Source: Opacimonas sp002292215
Lineage (GTDB): Bacteria > Pseudomonadota > Gammaproteobacteria > Enterobacterales > Alteromonadaceae
Reading direction: 5' to 3'
DNA: 64,000 nt
NCBI GenBank assembly: GCA_943846745.1
Contig: OX044360.1
Location: 1,674,001 to 1,738,000, forward strand
Of this stretch, positions 1 to 9,183 are shown piece by piece; within the stretch, counting starts at the first letter, position 1; each line of letters opens with the position of its first letter. Both the position numbers and the translations under genes were made by a program. The notes under the pieces were generated by a model that ran no database searches, had not been told where the DNA came from, and saw nothing but the letters and a program-made list of their open reading frames with translations.

Positions 1-507
1 ATCAAAGAACTGTTTACCCGAGATGGTACCGGTTCACTGGTTATGGAAAACCATTACGAACAACTTCGCCCAGCTGATATTAATGATGTAGGTGGGATCT
101 TAAGCTTAATCAAACCACTCGAAGAATCAGGTGCATTGGTCAAACGTTCACGCGAACGCTTAGAAAATGAAATCGACCAGTTCACGGTAATCGAACGAGA
201 CGGTATGATCATCGCCTGTGCCGCGTTATATGCTTATCCCCAAGACCAGCTAGGTGAAATTGCTTGTGTTGCAACCCATGCAGAATATCGTGGCCATAGC
301 CGTGGTGAGCGGGTTTTAGAAGCATTACGTTCACAAGCAATAGAACAAGGCTTGCATACCTTATTTGTGCTCACGACGCTGACAGCGCATTGGTTTTTGG
401 AGCAAGGTTTTGTCCCTGGTGATATTAGTGACTTACCGCAACAAAAACAAGAATTGTATAATTTTACGCGTAAATCAAAAGTATTTAAATTAGCGGTTGA
501 ACGCTAG
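1..507 (+). CDS. argA: N-acetylglutamate synthase, 3' part
   Basis: The C-terminal part of ArgA, which acetylates glutamate with acetyl-CoA in the first step of arginine synthesis. The reading frame is open from base 1 and starts inside the protein with IKELFTRDG, the linker between the amino-acid-kinase-like domain and the GNAT acetyltransferase domain. The visible 168 residues are the GNAT domain, including the acetyl-CoA-binding stretch around HAEYRGHSRGERVLEAL and the typical end LTTLTAHWFLEQGFVPGD. An internal ATG at 43 is not the true start. The 5' part of the gene lies outside the window. It converges on azlD. Confidence 0.93.
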   Translation: MKELFTRDGTGSLVMENHYEQLRPADINDVGGILSLIKPLEESGALVKRSRERLENEIDQFTVIERDGMIIACAALYAYPQDQLGEIACVATHAEYRGHSRGERVLEALRSQAIEQGLHTLFVLTTLTAHWFLEQGFVPGDISDLPQQKQELYNFTRKSKVFKLAVER

Positions 508-523
508 AATACAGGCTGAATAT

Positions 524-566
524 GACATACCTATCATTACGTTAGATAAATTATTCTAGGTATGTC
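524..566. repeat. Inverted repeat between argA and azlD
   Basis: Perfect 10-bp arms (GACATACCTA at 524-533, TAGGTATGTC at 557-566) flank a 23-nt loop between two convergent genes. The right arm runs into the azlD stop codon. It may be a shared terminator, but no T-tract follows on either strand. Confidence 0.4.
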
Positions 567-864
567 AGGATAGCAACCAATTAAATCCATAGGCACTGGC
601 AATACCAATTACAATAGTGCCGAGCATACCCAAGCGCAGTGCAGCAATAAATGTCACACATAGGGCTAGTATATCACCCAAGGTACCCGTTAAAAACTCA
701 GGCGCAATAATCGCAATAAATACACATCCAGGTGCAATGGACATCATTCGTGTTTGCTTATCGTTTAAGGTTTTATTCCGTAATAACAAAAAGCCAAATA
801 CACGAGTAAAATAGGTCACCATTCCCATACCGAGGATCGTCAACAACGTCGGATAATCAAGCAT
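565..864 (-). CDS. azlD: AzlD-family branched-chain amino acid exporter subunit
   Basis: A small hydrophobic protein (99 residues from the ATG at 864) with about four membrane segments. It matches the AzlD family, including GMVTYFTRVFGF near the N-terminus and a conserved PEFL in the middle. AzlC and AzlD together form an inner-membrane exporter of branched-chain amino acids. The ATG at 864 is preferred over 888 because AAGGGG lies just upstream and the resulting 8-bp overlap with azlC suggests translational coupling. It is the last gene of a maeA-azlC-azlD run. Substrate specificity is inferred from the family only. Confidence 0.85.
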   Translation of the reverse strand: MLDYPTLLTILGMGMVTYFTRVFGFLLLRNKTLNDKQTRMMSIAPGCVFIAIIAPEFLTGTLGDILALCVTFIAALRLGMLGTIVIGIASAYGFNWLLS

Positions 865-1576
865 CGCTTTCCCCTTGAAAGTACGCAACCAACATTCCGC
901 TTAACGCTCCTAAAATCACATACCAACCACCCGGCAGATATTGATAGGCAAGCATTGCCACTGCTGCGCTTACTGCCCACGGTAACGCATTATGTTTGCC
1001 ATTCCACATACTGACCAAAATAACAATAAACAAGGCAGGAAATGCCATATGCAACCCATATTGATGTAAATCTCCTAACATGCCGCCGTAATATGCGCCT
1101 AAGCCCGCAAAGGTAGACCAAGTGACATACAATGACAACGCAACCCCGAGATAAAAATCAAACCTAAAGCCCTTTTTAGACGGTGTCAGTTTATGCTGTT
1201 TGCTAATGTCTTGTATCGCTAACGCCCACACCTCATCGGCCATAAAAAAAAGCGTCGTCAAAATTTTACGTTTAGGTAGATGTTTAATGTGAGGAGCAAG
1301 CGTCGCCCCCATAATGATATGACGGCTGTTCACCATAAAAGTGACAAATATAATAAACAAGACCGTAGGGGGAGACGTCCATAATTCAATGGCCGCGAAC
1401 TCAGATCCACCGGCAAAATTAACCATTGTCAAAAACATGATTAACACACTGGAAAAGTCTTTTTGCGCAGCTTCAGCACCGAGCATAAATGCCACCGGCA
1501 CAAATCCTAATAATAATGGAAACGCAGTAATCATCCCCTCAACAAAAGGATGTTGAGGAGTTTTTATGGTACTCAT
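857..1576 (-). CDS. azlC: AzlC-family branched-chain amino acid exporter, large subunit
   Basis: A polytopic inner-membrane protein of 239 residues, normal for AzlC. Family features are the N-terminal GMITAFPLLLGFVPVAFMLG segment, the MVNSRHIIMGATLAPH stretch near residues 80-95 and FFMADEVWALA. The usual role is export of leucine, isoleucine or valine and their toxic analogues, together with AzlD. The start lies 9 bp after the malic enzyme stop and the end overlaps azlD by 8 bp, so the three genes probably share one transcript. Confidence 0.88.
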   Translation of the reverse strand: MSTIKTPQHPFVEGMITAFPLLLGFVPVAFMLGAEAAQKDFSSVLIMFLTMVNFAGGSEFAAIELWTSPPTVLFIIFVTFMVNSRHIIMGATLAPHIKHLPKRKILTTLFFMADEVWALAIQDISKQHKLTPSKKGFRFDFYLGVALSLYVTWSTFAGLGAYYGGMLGDLHQYGLHMAFPALFIVILVSMWNGKHNALPWAVSAAVAMLAYQYLPGGWYVILGALSGMLVAYFQGESDA

Positions 1577-1585
1577 GTAACTAGA

Positions 1586-3283
1586 TCACACGCTTGAGCG
1601 TTTGTATTGACGGTACTGCGGCGTCCAAAAATATTTTTCAATACGTTCGCGTAATTCATCATCACTGATGGTCAATGCATGGCCTTGTGTCATCGCAACT
1701 TTGGCTACATTAAAGGCAATGGATTTACTTAATTGGGTAATTTGCGTGAGTGGTGGAAGTAAACCACCGGTACCAGTATTTGCCAGTGGTGACACATCTG
1801 CCAACGTATTGGAGCTTGCCATAATCATTTCATCTGAAATAGTGCGTGCTTTGGATACAATGACACCTAAACCAATACCAGGAAAAATATAAGAGTTGTT
1901 ACATTGTGCAACATGAAACGCTTTACCTTCATACAACACATCACCAAATGGACTACCGGTAGCGATAATCACTTTTCCTCTAGTCCAGTTAATGACATCT
2001 AATGGATGTGCTTCGACTTGGCGTGAAGGATTAGATAATGGAAAGATAATTGGGTGTTCATGATGCTGTGCCATAGCCTCAACCACATCTTGAGTAAACA
2101 ATCCTGGCACACCAGATACCCCAATCAAAATATCAGGTTTGGCGTGCTGTACGACTTCTAATAACGTCGCGTATTCTCCATCAATATCCCACTCGACTAG
2201 ATCTTGAGGTTGTTGCGCTAGTTTTGCTTGAAAATCACGAAGACCCGATTGTCCATCAGTGATTAAACCAAGACGGTCAAGCATATAAATACGACGGCGA
2301 GCATCGACATCACTCAAACCTTCGTGACGCATTTGTTGGATCAGCATTTCAGCAATACCACAACCAGCCGAACCGCCTCCAACGAATGCTACGCGCATAT
2401 CCGACAATTTTTTATCCGTCATACGACATGCCGCTAATAATGTACCTAGTGCTACTGCAGCAGTACCTTGAATATCATCATTGAAGCAACAATAAGTGTC
2501 ACGGTATTTGTTCAATATTGGCATTGCATTAGGTTGTGCAAAATCTTCAAACTGCACCATCGCATCCGGCCAACGACGTTGCACCGCTTGCATAAACAAT
2601 TCAACAAACTCATCATATTTATCTTGGCTGATACGCTCATGACGTTCGCCCATATACATAGGATCATCGAGTAGTTTTTGATTATTGGTACCTACATCTA
2701 AAGTAATAGGCAAAGTGTAAGCCGGAGAAATCCCCCCACACGCAGTATAAAGTGACAATTTACCAATCGGAATACCCATTCCACCGATGCCTTGATCCCC
2801 AAGACCTAAAATGCGCTCTCCGTCAGTGACAACGATCACTTTGACTTTAGGCTTGGTTACATTACGCAAAATATCATCTAAGTTATGGCGCTCTTGATAA
2901 GAGATAAACAGACCTCTAGAGCTACGATAAATATCAGAGAATTTTTCACAGGCATCACCGACAGTCGGGGTATAGATGATGGGCATCATTTCTTCGATAT
3001 TCGCTTGCACGAGTTTGTAAAATAAAGTTTCGTTGGTATCCTGAATATTGCGCAAATAAATGTGTTTATTCAGTGGATCCGTAAAACTCGAATATTGCAT
3101 ATACGCGCGATCAACTTGCTCATCGATAGATTCATAACGCGGGGGTAACAACCCCATCAAGTTAAATGTTTTACGTTCGATTTCGCTAAACGCACTGCCC
3201 TTGTTTAATAAAGGGGTTTCTAACAGCGCCGGACCTGAGTAAGGAATATATAAATATGAATTATTATTAGTTGTTTGAGTCAT
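1586..3283 (-). CDS. maeA: NAD-dependent malic enzyme
   Basis: Oxidative decarboxylation of malate to pyruvate with NAD, in the cytoplasm. The 565 residues equal the length of E. coli MaeA (SfcA). Visible motifs are the catalytic-tyrosine region IIYTPTVGDACEKF (about residues 102-115), the ERILGLGDQGIGGMGIPIGK metal/substrate region with the catalytic lysine, and the Rossmann motif VGGGSAGCGIAEML near residue 300. The NAD preference is by similarity to MaeA and is not proven. It is first in a likely operon with azlC-azlD, which would link pyruvate supply to branched-chain amino acid overflow (inference). Confidence 0.95.
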   Translation of the reverse strand: MTQTTNNNSYLYIPYSGPALLETPLLNKGSAFSEIERKTFNLMGLLPPRYESIDEQVDRAYMQYSSFTDPLNKHIYLRNIQDTNETLFYKLVQANIEEMMPIIYTPTVGDACEKFSDIYRSSRGLFISYQERHNLDDILRNVTKPKVKVIVVTDGERILGLGDQGIGGMGIPIGKLSLYTACGGISPAYTLPITLDVGTNNQKLLDDPMYMGERHERISQDKYDEFVELFMQAVQRRWPDAMVQFEDFAQPNAMPILNKYRDTYCCFNDDIQGTAAVALGTLLAACRMTDKKLSDMRVAFVGGGSAGCGIAEMLIQQMRHEGLSDVDARRRIYMLDRLGLITDGQSGLRDFQAKLAQQPQDLVEWDIDGEYATLLEVVQHAKPDILIGVSGVPGLFTQDVVEAMAQHHEHPIIFPLSNPSRQVEAHPLDVINWTRGKVIIATGSPFGDVLYEGKAFHVAQCNNSYIFPGIGLGVIVSKARTISDEMIMASSNTLADVSPLANTGTGGLLPPLTQITQLSKSIAFNVAKVAMTQGHALTISDDELRERIEKYFWTPQYRQYKRSSV

Positions 3284-3351
3284 AGTTTTTCTGTTGTTTA
3301 TTTTGTTTTCATTAAGTATTTAATAACGTTGACGTGATGCCTTTTATACTC

Positions 3352-3375
3352 CCCTATTTTGTTTAAAAAATAGGG
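3352..3375. terminator. Hairpin just after mrcA
   Basis: CCCTATTTT (3352-3360) pairs with AAAATAGGG (3367-3375), 9 bp with a short loop, starting one base beyond the mrcA stop codon. It probably ends the mrcA transcript, although the T-tract is weak. Confidence 0.45.
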
Positions 3376-3376
3376 T

Positions 3377-6256
3377 CTAAAAAATATCGTCAGCTTCTTC
3401 TTTTACTGATGTTTTTTGTTCTTCTAACAGGTCAACAATTTGATCTTGGCTCACTTTCGATGTGGGTTGTGTCCCTAATTGAAAATATTCAAACATTGAA
3501 GTGTGATCAGTGCGATCCGTCAATTTCCCTGTCGTGCGATCGATACGCACTTGGGTGATCCCATCAGGGACTTGTGTGCTGCCTTCCGGTATGTCCGCTA
3601 ATGCCACTTGCATAAATCGGATCCAAGCAGGTTGCGCCGCTTTCGCACCGTCTTCGGCACCAATCAGTGCATTACCAATCCAATTAAATTTACTTGGATT
3701 TAAATTGATTAAATTTTGATTACGCGAAGTCCGACCAAGCTGTCTTGCACTGTCATCAAAGCCCACCCAGCTAGTTGCCACCAAACCAGGAGCAAAACCA
3801 CTAAACCACGTATCACGAGAATCATTCGTCGTTCCGGTTTTACCGCCAATATCGGTACGTTGCAATACATTTCGGGCGCGCCAACCTGTACCTAACCAAT
3901 AGGTTTTATTATTCCAACTGCCATTAGCTCGGACTGCACTGCGCATCATTTGTGACACCAAGAAAGCATTCTGGGCACTGATAACTCGGGGGGCAGAAAT
4001 CATCTTATCGGTTGCCAAATCAGTAGTATGCTGGGCATTAACGTTGTTAGTCAACTCTTGGGTTAATAACGCTTCAAGCGACGCGATATTACCGTTTTTA
4101 TTGGTCAATGGGGTAACTTTAACGATTTCAGTAATACAGTCGTCACACGCTCTTGGCATATTAGCTTTAAAAATAATGTCACCGGCTTCATTCGTAATTT
4201 TATCGATAAAATAAGGCGTCACGGCGAAGCCGCCATTGGCAATCGTCGCGATCCCCGTTGCTACTTCCAACGGCGTATGCGAGCCAGAACCCAATGATAA
4301 TGTTTCATCCCGAGGAATATCATCCAAATCAAAGCCAAACTTGGCAATATGACGGGCGGTATTTTCAATCCCGACTGCGCGCAATAAGCGCACCGAGACA
4401 ACGTTTTTAGATTTACCTAATGCTTGACGCATACGAATAGGCCCATCGTACACCGGTGGGGAATTTTGTGGCCGCCACGCAATACCGCTACTTGCATCCC
4501 ATTGATTAATTGGGGCATCATTGATGACACTTGCGATGGTATAGCCATTATCTAATGCTGCCGAATAAACAAAGGGTTTTATATTTGAACCCACTTGACG
4601 TTTTGCTTGCGTGGCACGGTTAAATTGACTTTGATAAAAGTTATAGCCGCCAACAACGGCTTGCACAGCCCCATCATTTGGATTTAATGCAATAAACGCA
4701 CTGCTCACTTCAGGTAATTGTGATAAATACAGTCCTTTGTCTGCCACTTGTCGGACATAAACAATGTCGCCGATTTGTACAATATCACTGGCGCTTGTGG
4801 GAATCGCACCTTGACGTTGGTCATTGATATAAGGACGTGCCCAAGCTAATCCAGGCCACTCAATTGTGAGCAATACACCTTGTTGATTTAAGACTTGCAG
4901 CGATTGATCCTCTAGGGTCATCACAATGGCTGGCTCAAGAGGTGCAATGGGATCAACTTGAGCTAACAAGTCGAGGATCACACTAACGGGCAAGGAGTCG
5001 AGTAACAATGCACTCGCGCTGCTAGGTTGCTCAGCACTAACAAGTTTAGTTCGCTCGTTGACAACCGGCACTATCACCATAGACGCATCTGGCACATCAG
5101 GCGTATCCGTATCATCAATGTTTTCTTCTTGTGTCTCGTTAAGATCAAGTTCAGCCTGTAGTTCTGGCTTCAGTTCTGGTTTTAGCTCAGGAATAAACTC
5201 ATCGGTTTGTTCCGTTTCAAATTGCCATAATTGATATAATTGCTCTAGATTAGTAATGACTCCACGATAACCATGGCGCTCATCATAATCATGGATATTT
5301 TGGATTAAAGCTTGCTGCGCAGCTTGTTGTAAATTAGCTGGAACGGTTGCATAAACTTTATAGCCCCCTGTTTCAGCTTCTTCTTTACCGTACAATTCGA
5401 CCATTTCGTTATAAATAATATCGGCTAAATATGGTGCCGAAAAATCAATTTCTGCGCCATGTTTGGATGCAGTAACCGGCTCATCACGTGCGATTTTAAA
5501 TTCTTCACGGGTAATATAACCTTCATCTAACATGCGCAATAATACTATTCGGCGACGTTCTACAGAGCGCTTAGGACGACTGATGGGGTTAAGTATTGAC
5601 GGAGCTTGCGGTAATCCCGCTAAGGTTGCAATTTGCGCTAAATTAAGTTCGGTTAAGGTTGAACCATAATACACTTGTGCTGCGGCACCAAAACCAAACG
5701 CACGGTGTCCAAGTTCAATTTTATTCAAATATAACGTCAGAATTTCATTCTTCGTTAACGTCTGTTCGATATGCCATGCAATAAATACTTCTTTAATTTT
5801 ACGTATGTAGGTTTTTTCTCTAGATAAGAAAAATCCACGTGCAATCTGCATAGTTAACGTGCTGCCGCCTTGGCCTTTTTCACCTGTGACAATTAAATTG
5901 ATTAAGGCACGCACCATACCAATCGGGTCAATGCCATCGTGATCGTAAAAACGAGAATCTTCGGTAGCTAAAATCGCATTGATTAGTTGTTGTGGGACAT
6001 CATCAAGGGTCACAGGAATGCGTCGCTTCACCCCATATTGGGAAATAAGTTGACCGTCTTGGGTATAAATTTTCATTGGCGTTTGCAAACGCACGTCTTT
6101 GAGAGACTCAACCGATGGGAGATCAGTTTTAACATAAAAATATAATGACGCAGTCCCAAGCAGTGCGAGGGTTAGACCCAAGATCCCGAACACGACTAAA
6201 GTTCTGATTACACTTTTCAACCGGTTTATCACAACGCAATATGTTCCATTTGTCAT
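3377..6256 (-). CDS. mrcA: Penicillin-binding protein 1A (bifunctional)
   Basis: Class A PBP that polymerises and cross-links peptidoglycan in the periplasm, anchored by an N-terminal membrane segment. The GT51 glycosyltransferase domain shows EDSRFYDHDGIDPIG and GGSTLTMQIARGFFL. The transpeptidase domain shows the active-site serine in GSNIKPF, SKN and KTGTTND. The frame is open to 6340, but that start lies inside the divergent pilM leader. The ATG at 6256, or a GTG at 6232 giving INRLKSVIRTL, fits the usual short N-terminus better. A Glu/Asp-rich insert (about 5085-5225) with PELKPELKPEL repeats makes it longer than enterobacterial PBP1A. It is divergent from pilM, as in many gammaproteobacteria. 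Confidence 0.93.
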   Translation of the reverse strand: MTNGTYCVVINRLKSVIRTLVVFGILGLTLALLGTASLYFYVKTDLPSVESLKDVRLQTPMKIYTQDGQLISQYGVKRRIPVTLDDVPQQLINAILATEDSRFYDHDGIDPIGMVRALINLIVTGEKGQGGSTLTMQIARGFFLSREKTYIRKIKEVFIAWHIEQTLTKNEILTLYLNKIELGHRAFGFGAAAQVYYGSTLTELNLAQIATLAGLPQAPSILNPISRPKRSVERRRIVLLRMLDEGYITREEFKIARDEPVTASKHGAEIDFSAPYLADIIYNEMVELYGKEEAETGGYKVYATVPANLQQAAQQALIQNIHDYDERHGYRGVITNLEQLYQLWQFETEQTDEFIPELKPELKPELQAELDLNETQEENIDDTDTPDVPDASMVIVPVVNERTKLVSAEQPSSASALLLDSLPVSVILDLLAQVDPIAPLEPAIVMTLEDQSLQVLNQQGVLLTIEWPGLAWARPYINDQRQGAIPTSASDIVQIGDIVYVRQVADKGLYLSQLPEVSSAFIALNPNDGAVQAVVGGYNFYQSQFNRATQAKRQVGSNIKPFVYSAALDNGYTIASVINDAPINQWDASSGIAWRPQNSPPVYDGPIRMRQALGKSKNVVSVRLLRAVGIENTARHIAKFGFDLDDIPRDETLSLGSGSHTPLEVATGIATIANGGFAVTPYFIDKITNEAGDIIFKANMPRACDDCITEIVKVTPLTNKNGNIASLEALLTQELTNNVNAQHTTDLATDKMISAPRVISAQNAFLVSQMMRSAVRANGSWNNKTYWLGTGWRARNVLQRTDIGGKTGTTNDSRDTWFSGFAPGLVATSWVGFDDSARQLGRTSRNQNLINLNPSKFNWIGNALIGAEDGAKAAQPAWIRFMQVALADIPEGSTQVPDGITQVRIDRTTGKLTDRTDHTSMFEYFQLGTQPTSKVSQDQIVDLLEEQKTSVKEEADDIF

Positions 6257-6280
6257 ATATTTTAATACGTATGTGTCAGA

Positions 6281-6294
6281 AACAAGACCTTGTT
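6281..6294. repeat. Short perfect hairpin in the mrcA-pilM spacer
   Basis: AACAAG (6281-6286) and CTTGTT (6289-6294) form a 14-bp dyad in the divergent promoter region, about 70 bp before pilM. It may be an operator half or just a chance hairpin. Confidence 0.25.
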
Positions 6295-6361
6295 GGAGGT
6301 GTTTTTGACCAATAATGTCACTAGCAATAACGCGATTCAACGCATTAAGGAAGTAGATAAA

Positions 6362-7432
6362 ATGAAGTTTACCGTTTTTACACCCAAAACCAAACCTTTA
6401 TTAGGTGTGGATATTGGCACTACTTTTATTAAAGCGGTGTTGCTTGCTCCGATTGACCAGCACTGGGAATGTCGAGGGGTTGCTTGTGAATTGATCCCAA
6501 GCCAAGCATTTACCGAACGCGACATTGTCGATTTCGATAGTGTTTCTAACACCCTCAAAAAAATAATGATGAAACTTAAGCTCAAACATCAACCTACGGT
6601 GATTGCTGTATCAGGCACCTCGGTGTTGAGTAAAGTCATTCAAATGCCTTCAGATCTAGATGAACAGCATCTTGAAGAACAAATTGAAATTGAAGCAGAC
6701 AGTTTAATCCCCTATCCATTAGATGAGGTTTACTGGGATTTTGAAACTCTGGGCGCAACCGTCAATCAGACAGATAAAGCAGATGTATTGTTAACTGCTG
6801 CTCATCGTCAATTAGTCGACAACCGCATGACATTGGCACGAGAGGCGGGCATGCTGCCAAAGATAGTCGATACCGAATTAGATGCTTTAGAAAATTTAGC
6901 GTTAGCGCAATATACCGACACAGATAGCTCCCTCGAGCAAGTCATGATCCATATTGGGAACGAACTGATGCATATTGTTGTGACACAAGCCAACACAGTC
7001 ACCTACAGTAAAGAACATCAATTTGGCTTACAACATTTCACTCAAGACATCGCATTAACGATGCGACTTGATGGGCAGACCGTGCTGCAACAATTAAGCG
7101 CCGGTACATTAGATACCCAGTGGCAACAACAAGTATTACCTATCATTCATGCTCAGTTACAGCAACATATATTGCGGGCATTACAGTTGATGCAAAATTT
7201 ATTAAACAATGAATTACCAACATCAATTCACTTGTGTGGTGGTGTTGCTATGCTCCCTAATATCGCAGAGTCACTGACCACTGAAATGGGGATTACATTT
7301 ACGCTCGTTGATCCCTTTGCACACATTTCGATCCATCCTGAGGTTATGACCGAGCAATTAGTAGCAGCCAAACCGTTACTATGTGTGGCTACTGGTTTAG
7401 CAATGCGGAGTGAACAACATGGCGCGCATTAA
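6362..7432 (+). CDS. pilM: Type IV pilus assembly protein PilM
   Basis: Actin-like cytoplasmic ATPase of the type IV pilus alignment complex; it binds the N-terminus of PilN at the inner membrane face. The start at the ATG of 6362 (MKFTVFTPKTKPLLGVDIG) is preferred because AAGGAAG lies just upstream, and the phosphate-1 motif GVDIGTTFIKAV then falls near residue 15 as in the family. Further marks are the ATPase-fold segments around VAISGTSV-like AVSGTSVLSKVIQMP and the C-terminal LCGGVAMLPNIAESL. It is 356 residues, normal for PilM, first of pilMNOPQ, and overlaps pilN by 14 bp. Confidence 0.93.
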   Translation: MKFTVFTPKTKPLLGVDIGTTFIKAVLLAPIDQHWECRGVACELIPSQAFTERDIVDFDSVSNTLKKIMMKLKLKHQPTVIAVSGTSVLSKVIQMPSDLDEQHLEEQIEIEADSLIPYPLDEVYWDFETLGATVNQTDKADVLLTAAHRQLVDNRMTLAREAGMLPKIVDTELDALENLALAQYTDTDSSLEQVMIHIGNELMHIVVTQANTVTYSKEHQFGLQHFTQDIALTMRLDGQTVLQQLSAGTLDTQWQQQVLPIIHAQLQQHILRALQLMQNLLNNELPTSIHLCGGVAMLPNIAESLTTEMGITFTLVDPFAHISIHPEVMTEQLVAAKPLLCVATGLAMRSEQHGAH

Positions 7433-8021
7433 CCTATTACCGTGGCGTGAAGCCCGCCGTCAAGCTCAAAAGAAACACTATATTGGATTACTCAGTGCCA
7501 TTGCGCTATTGGGGGCGGGGCTGACATGGTTAAGTAGTATGGGAATAGAACAACTTTTAAAGCAGCAACAAAGTCGCAATCAATTTTTACAAACACAAAT
7601 TGCAGTATTAGATGCCAAGATTGCGCAAATTAAAATTCTCAAAACCGATAAACGTGCTCTCGAACAAAAAATGCGCTTGGTGGAGCAATTGCAAATTTCA
7701 CGTCACGCAACTCCAACGATATTAGATCAACTCGCACAGCTCGTTCCAGCGGGCATGACATTTAACAAAATGAGTCGGACAGGCAATATTATCGAGATTG
7801 AAGGGCATTCTGATTCCAACAATCGGTTGGCAACGTTTATGCGTCAGTTACATCAATCACCTGTTTTTTTACAAGAAGAGTTAGCATCAATTAAAGCAGA
7901 TGTCAGTTCAGCGACCGCCAATAGTCAGTTTCGATTAACCGTGATGATCGCCCCTGAAGTTGCGCCAATGGCGCAACTTAACGATCCCCAGAGCGATTTG
8001 GCAACTAGGAGACAACCATGA
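7419..8021 (+). CDS. pilN: Type IV pilus assembly protein PilN
   Basis: Bitopic inner-membrane protein. The N-terminus MARINLLPWREARR carries the conserved INLLPWR motif that docks into PilM, followed by a membrane segment (about residues 20-40) and a periplasmic coiled-coil plus ferredoxin-like domain that pairs with PilO. The ATG at 7419 has CGGAG nicely spaced upstream. A GTG at 7410 in the same frame is less likely. It overlaps pilM by 14 bp and pilO by 4 bp (ATGA), a typical translationally coupled operon. Confidence 0.93.
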   Translation: MARINLLPWREARRQAQKKHYIGLLSAIALLGAGLTWLSSMGIEQLLKQQQSRNQFLQTQIAVLDAKIAQIKILKTDKRALEQKMRLVEQLQISRHATPTILDQLAQLVPAGMTFNKMSRTGNIIEIEGHSDSNNRLATFMRQLHQSPVFLQEELASIKADVSSATANSQFRLTVMIAPEVAPMAQLNDPQSDLATRRQP

Positions 8022-8623
8022 AATTTGATGTGACTCAGCTAAAACAACTCAATGAATTGGATTTTGAGCAAGTCGCTACCTGGCCCCATGAAGTAAAATG
8101 GGTCGTTGCCATCGTCACGGCTTTATTTAGTCTTGGTCTAGGCTGGTTTTTATTAGTGAGTCCCAAATTGCCATTACTCGATTCTGCTACCGCCGAAGAA
8201 GCGACATTGAAACATCAGTACGAAGCTAAATATCGTACCGCCGTTAATTTATCGGCCTATCAAGCGCAACTCAAACAAATGCAACAAGATTTTGCGTTTA
8301 TGCTCAAATCGTTACCCACGAGCAATGAAACACCTGGCTTACTTGATGATATTACCTATGTGGGTACGACCTCGGGACTGACCTTTCGTTTATTACAGTG
8401 GCAACCGGAAATAGAGAAAGAGTTTTACACTGAACTGCCGATACAATTAGAAGTGACAGGCCAGTACCATGATTTTGGACAGTTTGTGACAAAAATAGCG
8501 ACATTACCGCGCATTGTGACTCTGCATGATTTTGCACTGACCAATGAAACCGAAGGCTTACGGTTACAAATGCAAGCAAGGACCTATCGCACCGCTAGTG
8601 AAAAAGAGGTCGTTGCATTATGA
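8018..8623 (+). CDS. pilO: Type IV pilus assembly protein PilO
   Basis: Inner-membrane partner of PilN in the pilus alignment subcomplex. It has a short cytoplasmic tail, one membrane segment (about residues 28-48, VVAIVTALFSLGLGWFLLV), a coiled coil, and a periplasmic ferredoxin-like domain containing LPIQLEVTGQYHDFGQFV, a strand typical of PilO. It is 201 residues, in the family range. ATGA overlaps connect it to pilN before and pilP after. Confidence 0.92.
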   Translation: MKFDVTQLKQLNELDFEQVATWPHEVKWVVAIVTALFSLGLGWFLLVSPKLPLLDSATAEEATLKHQYEAKYRTAVNLSAYQAQLKQMQQDFAFMLKSLPTSNETPGLLDDITYVGTTSGLTFRLLQWQPEIEKEFYTELPIQLEVTGQYHDFGQFVTKIATLPRIVTLHDFALTNETEGLRLQMQARTYRTASEKEVVAL

Positions 8624-9183
8624 AAAACCCTAGATTGAAACCCTTTCAAGCATTACTCATAAGTTGTAGTGCGTTACTCATGCTGAGTGGATGCAGTCAT
8701 TCAACTGACGATTTGGCGCAATTTACCGCCAATGTGCAATCGACGACGCCGGTATCGTTAGAGCCAAGCCCTGAATTTCACGCCCTCCCCAATTATCAAT
8801 ATCAAGCTGCAGCAATGCGCTCTCCATTTATCAGTCCAGTTAATGCTATGCCGACACATGTATCAATGCAACGAGGCAATTGTAGAATGCCAAATTTTGC
8901 CCGTCAAACATCAGCATTAGAATCTTATGGTATTGACGCTATCGCAATGTCTGGGATTTTACGGATCAATAACACTGCATTTGCGCTCTTTAAAACTAAT
9001 GATGGCAAATTACATAAAGCACAAATTGGACATTATTTAGGGTTATTTCACGGCAAAATTACGCATATCGAATCCGACCATGTGTTAGTTGATCAACTCA
9101 TTCCTGATGGCGCAGGCTGTTACCAATCCAAACAAACTCGCATTGCCATTACGGCAGATGCAGGAGATAACATCCATGCTTAA
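8620..9183 (+). CDS. pilP: Type IV pilus biogenesis lipoprotein PilP
   Basis: Lipoprotein that links the PilNO inner-membrane complex to the PilQ secretin. A signal peptide ends in the lipobox LSGC near residue 25. The C-terminal beta domain contains AMSGILRINNTAFALFKTNDGKLHK and a late DQLIPDGAGCYQSKQTRI, typical of the PilP HR domain. It is 187 residues. It overlaps pilQ by 8 bp if pilQ starts at 9176. Confidence 0.92.
   Translation: MKNPRLKPFQALLISCSALLMLSGCSHSTDDLAQFTANVQSTTPVSLEPSPEFHALPNYQYQAAAMRSPFISPVNAMPTHVSMQRGNCRMPNFARQTSALESYGIDAIAMSGILRINNTAFALFKTNDGKLHKAQIGHYLGLFHGKITHIESDHVLVDQLIPDGAGCYQSKQTRIAITADAGDNIHA

Noticed and set aside
6290..6361. 24-codon N-terminal extension of pilM
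   Set aside because: The ATG at 6362 has a good ribosome site and gives the standard PilM N-terminus.
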